Shown piece after piece: positions 58,643 through 64,000 of a stretch of DNA of 64,000 nucleotides. The stretch is from the NCBI GenBank assembly GCA_049999765.1, contig JBNGIQ010009283.1, positions 236,282 through 300,281 of the forward strand, read 5' to 3'. Source of the stretch: Phaeoceros laevis (lineage: Eukaryota > Anthocerotophyta > Anthocerotopsida > Notothyladales). Position 1 is the stretch's first letter, and the number at the start of each line of letters is the position of its first letter. The translations under genes and the position numbers were made by a program. Under the pieces are notes generated by a model that worked only from the letters and a program-made list of their open reading frames with translations, was not told the DNA's origin and did no database searches.

Positions 58643-58989
58643 CACATCAAAACAGCTACTGAGAATCCAGCTGAGCACTCTAGGCTCCAGAAATTGGCGT
58701 CAGCTTCGTCATGGAATGCCGCGCAAGCTTGCTGGATCTGGCCAGCAGGGGCTCAGCCCTTAGTGTATGCAACGTTAAGTTTGTGGAAGTGACAAGGCTG
58801 GCCACTCTCTCCATGCCTACGAATACTACATTACTGTTTGAATCCGTGCAGCAGCATGCACCAGTATAGGACAGGGACAGGGAAACCGACAAGCCTTCCT
58901 GGATGAGTGTGGTAACATGGAGTTGAATGATAGCATGTTATTTATTGCAGGGGATGGATGGGTTATTCCATCCCAGTGTGGTGGCATGG

Positions 58990-59470
58990 GGAATTTAGGC
59001 TAAACCGTTTGCTAAAATCAGGGCCTCCTGCTCCAAACTGGCACACAATGTGCAATCTCAGCACGATAATATAGTCTGACACCTTCAAGCAGTTCTCTTT
59101 TACAATCCCTGCATGCAGCTGCCCGCCGTGCTGCACAGCACCAGCACTTCCACAAGCTTTCAGAAGGCAACATATGTAACACGGTTTGCTACAACCAGGC
59201 CTTCCTGCTCCACATTCGCATACAATACGAGTGCTCAGCATACCTCTATCATGGCATTCCTTGTCACGGCATTCCTTGTGGCCAGACTGTCAAACAGGCC
59301 TCATTTTCCAACTGCCAAATTTTGCACACATATTTACGAGGCAAGTTACCTTCAAGTAGTCCTCCTTTTTACAATGCAGCTGCCTGCCCTGCTGTACAGC
59401 ACCAGCACTTGCACAAGCTTTCAAGACGCAACATATGTATCACGATCTGCTAAAACTCAACTCCTAATTT
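58990..59470. repeat. Diverged tandem repeat, unit about 260 bp or less
   Basis: ATGCAGCTGCC...TGCTGYACAGCACCAGCACTT...CACAAGCTTTCA...GCAACATATGTA occurs at about 59113-59180 and 59374-59440, preceded in both by ACCTTCAAG...TTTTTACAAT. The motif ACCGTTTGCTAAAA/ACGGTTTGCTACAA/ACGATCTGCTAAAA marks three copies near 58999, 59180 and 59442. Copies are well diverged. Confidence 0.65.
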
Positions 59471-60290
59471 GCATTTGTTCATAAACCTCCAAAGCATCTT
59501 CACCTTGGCCATGGCCAACATAAGCAGCAGGCATCACACTCGTATGCAGAGCACGAGCTGGGTCCTCAGGCGCTTGGATTGTATGCAAGTATGGGGCAGG
59601 ATGGCCTGATTTTAGCAAGCCGTGATATATATGTTTTGATTGGGTAAGAGACTTGCCTCCTCAGCAGCTGAGAAGCTGGAAGCTTGAGTCCTTGAGAGTT
59701 GAAGGAAAAATATGAGTGTTTCGGTTGAGTGAGAGATGTGGTATTTTGAGTTATAGAGAAGCTGGACACTACGTTTTTATTGCTGCAGTGTGGCCTTGGC
59801 TGCCGCTTTGGGTTAACGTTTGAGTCTCCCGGTCAGGTTGTAAAGTCTTGTAGACCTGTTGGTGTGCCGACTTCAGGTGAACTCCAATGAACAGTGTGAC
59901 GCCCTCTGCAGATGATGCGGCTGGCGCTGGGGTGAGGAGTTTGAGCCATAGGTGCAGTCTCTACCCTCTTGTTGACAGTTGTTGTCTTGTGTGGTGTTTA
60001 CAACTGAAGTTATGATACCATTAATTATACAAAAACTGGGTATACTACAGGTGATTAGGAACGATGCTGTCTACAGCCCAACAGTTCCCCGAAGCCGACC
60101 TGTGAGTAGGAGCCACGAGGTGTGAGATATGCAGGTTGGGAGTCTGTTCCTGACAGAGAGGTATGAGTGCACGCACATCCAAAAAAACCTGTCACACACA
60201 GACATGTAGGCACACAGACCACACGACATGCTGGCCTAGACCTCAACGTACATATACGATCGTTGAAGATTCTTGGAGCTCAAAACTCTG
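59471..60290. other. Intergenic, no gene seen
   Basis: No protein, RNA or repeat signal recognised. Confidence 0.45.
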
Positions 60291-60390
60291 TGCCACTTCT
60301 TTGTTGATAGCACAGGAGGAATCTATTAGGACTCCGTAAGCTTCCGGAGTCCTATCTTCTCGCTGGTGTGCACTTCTTTGTTGATAGCAC
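60291..60390. repeat. Direct repeat pair with internal palindrome
   Basis: CACTTCTTTGTTGATAGCACA occurs at about 60293 and 60370. Between them lies the perfect inverted repeat AGGACTCCG (60328-60336) and CGGAGTCCT (60345-60353) with an 8-base loop. It might be a terminator-like hairpin or a relic of a small insertion. Confidence 0.6.
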
Positions 60391-61440
60391 ATCCTAGGAG
60401 GAAGCTTACATGTGTAGATGTGCCAACTGGTGTGCATAGAGTCGGAGGCTGGGGAGCCACGGCTTCAGTGTTCCATGGATGCAGAGCTAGAGGACCTTAT
60501 CCAGCTAGCACTTGCCAAAGAGGATCTGGACTCGTGGAAGAGTTTATATGGTATAGCTGGAGAACATAGTGGTCCAAAATGTTGCGACGTCATGATACTG
60601 GAAAGTGGTGTCAGAACGAACTCGTAGTACCTTGCCTTCCTTCCCTGAGGCCAAGTAGTTTGTTAACGGTGCGAGCAGGTGCCAAACAAATCATGAGAAC
60701 CGATAGTCTACATGTATCTCTGCAGCTAGCAGACCTATCTATGGATGCATGTATCCCTGGAGTTGGAAGATTCCAGACTTAGACTTTGAGCCACCAGTGG
60801 CAGAAACTTGGAGGTTGTGGAGACAGATTCACGAACTCGTCCATGAATTTCCAGGCGAGCTCACTTGAGATTTGCTTTTCTCATCATCTGGACTAGGTCA
60901 GTGAAGCCAAAGTTGTGCAAGTTGTCCTCCTGCTGGTAGGTTACGTGGCTAGCTAGCAGGACGTGACGAATGTGGAATATCTAGATCCGGAGCTGAATGC
61001 GGTGGAAAAGCTTGAGATGTCATTCGCAACTTACACAATTGGCTGGCGCAAGCTAGCTAGCTATAGCTGTAGAGTATCCCGATGCGAATAAAAGTGCACA
61101 GTGTGAGCTGCAGCAGGTAGCACATTGCGTGGGATTTGTACACATACCTCGTGTGTGACTCCGCCTGCCTGCACTGGGAGGAAAGGGCCCGGGAGCGTGG
61201 CAATGCGACCTCCTCTGCCCTCCGCTCTGCAAGCTGATCAGCGCACCGGCCTGCTCGTCCTTTCCATTCAGAAAATGTACGTACCGGTCTCTCTTACATA
61301 TACGGCACCGCACTGCACTCTGGACGTGCTTCCAGGTGCTTGCAGGAGCGCTTTTGCAGCACAGCAGTTCAGGCTATTCTAGATAGACGGGTTGTGAGAA
61401 GACCTCGGGACTCGTGCACCTTAGCCCTCCTCTGACATGA
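60391..61440. other. Gene-poor stretch
   Basis: A short protein-like frame starts at ATG 60478 (MDAELEDLIQLALAKEDLDS) but stops after about 50 residues and matches nothing I know. No other feature is supported, and the N-terminal and PLP-lysine parts expected for the aminotransferase remnant downstream were not found. Confidence 0.35.
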
Positions 61441-61447
61441 ATTCTCA

Positions 61448-61860
61448 CACTCCAGAATTGCTAGGAAATTCCCGCTGGCGAATCCTCCGCAGAGCGCTCC
61501 AGGGCAGCAACCGCTTCCGCCTGCCCCAATTCGACCCGGGCTACTGCTCCTTTTTCGCCCTTGGAAATCACTCAGCCAGCTCCTGGTATGGTGAAACTTG
61601 CCACTTCCTGTACTAGCTAGTTCCTCTTCCTGGGAACTGAAACTCACTGACCAGTTGGTTTTTTTGTGCCGGACGTCCGAGCAGCTTTTCTTTGGCTGGA
61701 GTGCATTGCCGAGGACAACTGCCACCAGGTGCTCAAGGAGGGCGGGATTCTGACCCGGAGTGGTGACCGATTCGGAGCCGACCCCTTAGAAGTTTGTACG
61801 CATCAGCATGGTGGATCGGAGTGACAGCTTCTGGACAGCTGTTTGTGGAAAGGATAGCTT
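61448..61860 (+). pseudogene. Tryptophan aminotransferase / alliinase-type C-terminal remnant
   Basis: A frame at 61448-61560 reads NSRWRILRRALQGSNRF and LPQFDPGYCSFF, the stretch before the last part of plant TAA1/TAR and alliinase enzymes. At 61666-61790 another frame reads AAFLWLECIAEDNC, then LKEGGILTRSGDRFGAD, and after a one-base shift near 61790 FVRISMVDRSDSFW, matching the conserved C-terminal end (AWLKC..., RSGxxFG, FVRLSL). No splice choice I tried kept the phase between the two parts. The PLP-binding lysine region is absent. It is a truncated, frameshifted copy of an auxin-biosynthesis-type aminotransferase. Confidence 0.55.
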
Positions 61861-62091
61861 CCATGTCCAAGGTTTTTTCACTCGCCGCGGCCAGCAACGA
61901 CACCATCCTAGCTAGTGTAGATACTAATTATATCACATGGACCCTCAGCTGAAAATGCTAGCAAAGCATGAAACAGCTAGAGCCACTCTGAACTGAAGAG
62001 ACAGCGCTCTATTAGCAACCTTGGAACAACTAAAGCACAACCTCCAGTGCTCAACTGACCACGGGTGCAGAATGTAAAGCAGGAAACTTAC
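61861..62091. other. Intergenic or intron sequence, no gene seen
   Basis: No recognisable coding sequence. If the candidate exon at 62092-62433 is real, this is its downstream intron on the minus strand. Confidence 0.3.
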
Positions 62092-62433
62092 AAGTGTGGC
62101 TCTTCCGAGCCGACATCGCAATTTCGGCAATGAGGAGTACTGCCTACCCCACCAAATTGCGCATCGTCCTCCAACTCCAGCTCCAACTTCGAATTCCTCA
62201 CTCGTGAGTCAGACCCATGATCTCCCTTGTTTCTCCCGAATTGTCCGAGTGCCATATATGCCTGGTCGCACTTCTGCAGCCCAACAACGTCTTCAGATTT
62301 GGAGTCTGGGAATGCCTTCTTCCACGTTAACTTCTTCTTCGCTTGGGCGCTGATGCAGTGGAAATTCACCGATGACCAAATCCCCCAGTCGAAACGGCGT
62401 TCACAGACAGCTCTAGCAGCACACAACTCCCTC
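62092..62433 (-). CDS. Candidate internal exon of an unrecognised gene
   Basis: On the minus strand a frame lies between a good acceptor (CCATTCTGTGCAG) and a consensus donor (CACACTT|GTAAGT). It encodes about 113 residues, including AKKKLTWKKAFPDSKSEDVV, LQKCDQAYMALGQFGRNKG, an acidic LELELEDD and a terminal TPHCRNCDVGSEEP with a CxxC pair that might begin a zinc finger. Neighbouring exons could not be identified and I recognise no family, so the call rests on splice sites and composition only. Confidence 0.3.
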
Positions 62434-62549
62434 CTGCACAGAATGGAAGGAAGCAGGTAAGGACGAGGAGACTTGTTAGAGGCCTTCCTTCTTATGTTGC
62501 ACCCGTGGTCCTTCCCGCCATCGAATTGACGGGCAATTTGCAATGGCAA

Positions 62550-63538
62550 CCCACACGGTGAAAATTCTCCCGTTTTGCCAACTGGTTCACTCTGAGAACT
62601 GCCTGGAAAAAGCCAAAGCTACCCTCCTAAGACCTAATAGACTCAACCATGCTTTGGATACTTCTTTTACAGGGGTTCGTGTGTTTCTCAGGAGTCACTA
62701 ACTTCATGTGTTATTTCCACGTAGAAGAAGACGAAGAGTCTTTTGCTTGCTTATTAGCCATGTATCCGAGATCCAAGTAGATCATTTAGGCATTGACCCA
62801 TAGACTTTCCCCATTAGCAATTGGGTGGGGGACAAGCTTGTCGAGGTTACTCTACACAATGTACACATCCCTACAACTTTTCCTTGAGTCATCATTCAAT
62901 AATGTAGATGTGTACAACTTCATGTGCATGATGATACAGCGATCCCAACGGCTTGGCGTGAGCATGTGCATCCCGGAAAACTTGGGCAATAATATAAATA
63001 GCTGGGCAGGTTCTGACGATTGTCAGGTTGCATGGGCCAACCGTGATTGATCGCCCACGAGTCATGTTGCAGCACTGGGGGCGCTGGAGTTAATGCAGTG
63101 TCGCCCGCGGTCCAGATCCCCACCTGTTTTTTCTTCCATCGTAGCTGTCACACGTCCCTATGGCTAGCTTTTCAGACCAGCAGATGCTGCTGGGGACAGG
63201 AAACAGGTGGTGGATGCTGTAGACCCACGCCGCTCGACGATCGAGACGATCCTGATCCACCGGGGGTCAGCGGGCAGGGCCTGCACCTGCTTTTTTACGC
63301 TTACACCGCAGTTTGCTGCCATAAAAGGAAGAGCGCTTCTGCCATAGCGTCGTGATCATAGAGGGATGCATCCGAGGTCCACTGACCAGTGGAGGTATCT
63401 GGAAGATGCATGCACTCTTGGGATGGGAGCTGAAGATCTAGAGTGCAGCGCTGGACGCCAAGAGGTCAAGAGTGACATCGGAACAGCAGCCAGGAGCACT
63501 TTCCCAGGCAGACCTAGGAGGAGCAAGCTTAAGGCGGC
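62550..63538. other. Intergenic, no gene seen
   Basis: No supported gene or repeat. The final part may be the leader of the gene at 63539. Confidence 0.4.
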
Positions 63539-64000
63539 ATGGCTCCGAAGGACCTGGTGAACATCTGTGCAATCCTGCTCATCGTGTTCACAGGAGTTAC
63601 GTTTTACCAGAGAGTGGCGATGGAGCGCAGGGTTGCTCGGAAGAGCAGGTGCTTTGCCTCCAACCTTGTCATGACCAGCTGCTCAAGGATCCATGTTTCA
63701 CGCTGCTTGACGGAATGAAGCAATCTTGGCCCCAAGTACCTCAAAGTGCGCTGTGGCCAGTTGGAAGCAATTGGTGAGCAAGTCAGCAATTGCACTTTGT
63801 TTTTCACACCGTCAGACTTACGCTTGTGCGCTCCGGATCCCTTCAGCAGTGCTCATTTTGAGCGAGTGTACAATAAAGCGCAGGATGAGATAGCCGAGTG
63901 GAGGAGGAAGTATGATGCTGAAATTGTTGCCAGGGCAGTGGAATGCGACACAAACGTGAGCAGGATTGAGGCGAAGCTTGGTCAATTTTGTGCCCTGTCC
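63539..64000 (+). CDS. 5' end of an unrecognised membrane/coiled-coil protein, runs off the window
   Basis: Proposed join(63539..63648,63850..>64000). The first exon encodes MAPKDLVNICAILLIVFTGV followed by TFYQRV and a basic MERRVARKS, that is one N-terminal membrane helix with positive charges after it. The exon ends AG|GTGCTT. The second exon (acceptor CTTCAGCAG; the AG three bases earlier also keeps phase) is open to the window end and reads ERVYNKAQDEIAEWRRKYDA and VSRIEAKLGQ, an amphipathic helical pattern likely to form a coiled coil. No family is recognised. The intron is inferred because the straight reading frame stops early. Confidence 0.4.

Noticed and set aside
59080-59470. Possible CRISPR-like alternation of repeats and spacers
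   Set aside because: Only two to three diverged copies of long units; CRISPR arrays do not occur in a plant nuclear locus like this and the spacing is irregular.

Overview
This is nuclear DNA of a land plant, read from content rather than from any search. It carries a plant class XI myosin with 38 GT-AG exons, a plant TRAF/MATH-domain gene, a DUF26 (Gnk2-type) secretory protein, a plant C4HC3 PHD protein, a plant-type organellar Twinkle primase-helicase, and an elongator tRNA-Met with the short intron typical of plants. Most introns are about 80 to 250 bp and gene spacing is wide, which suggests a non-seed plant (lycophyte or bryophyte grade); that placement is tentative. It is a draft assembly with three N runs (23640-23649, 38601-38700, 58528-58627).

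Layout. 1-1000 is a degenerate ~30-bp minisatellite, followed by an intronless Twinkle gene (1374-3467, +). 5004-5726 (+) encodes an unrecognised protein with one C-terminal membrane segment. 6.7-8.3 kb holds short tandem repeats, a tiny retro-insertion and a decayed LINE. A PHD-finger gene with a CT-rich leader lies at 10566-12396 (+). 12.4-22.6 kb is mostly gene-poor, with tRNA-Met (15801-15886, -) and the last exon of a Cys-rich protein (16929-17558, -). An AT-rich stretch contains the DUF26 gene (22602-23132, +), followed by a broken Ty3/gypsy reverse transcriptase (25.5-26.4 kb).

29167-31723 (+) is an 11-exon gene for a tandem-duplicated lysozyme-fold / lytic-transglycosylase-like protein with a transit-peptide-like N-terminus. 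A UDP-arabinose 4-epimerase remnant, nested repeats and tRNA-Gln(UUG) follow it. 33367-40144 (-) is a 12-exon TRAF homolog 1 (MUSE13/14-type) gene, one exon boundary of which is lost in a gap. 41.2-42.4 kb has two tandem repeats and a small SINE-like insertion with a clear target-site duplication. 43037-44899 (-) is a single-exon endoglycoceramidase-like GH5 gene. 46104-55585 (+) is the complete myosin XI. The end of the window holds two decayed F-box/kelch-like copies (56.1-58.5 kb, -), diverged repeats, a tryptophan-aminotransferase/alliinase C-terminal remnant (61.4-61.9 kb) and the start of an unknown membrane/coiled-coil gene that runs off the end.

The genes are unrelated housekeeping and accessory loci with no operon-like logic. 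Splice models were built by hand from GT/AG sites, reading-frame phase and remembered family conservation. The myosin, the transglycosylase-like gene and the TRAF gene keep phase across all visible junctions. The most interesting locus is the two-domain transglycosylase-like protein, in which only the first domain keeps the usual catalytic glutamate.
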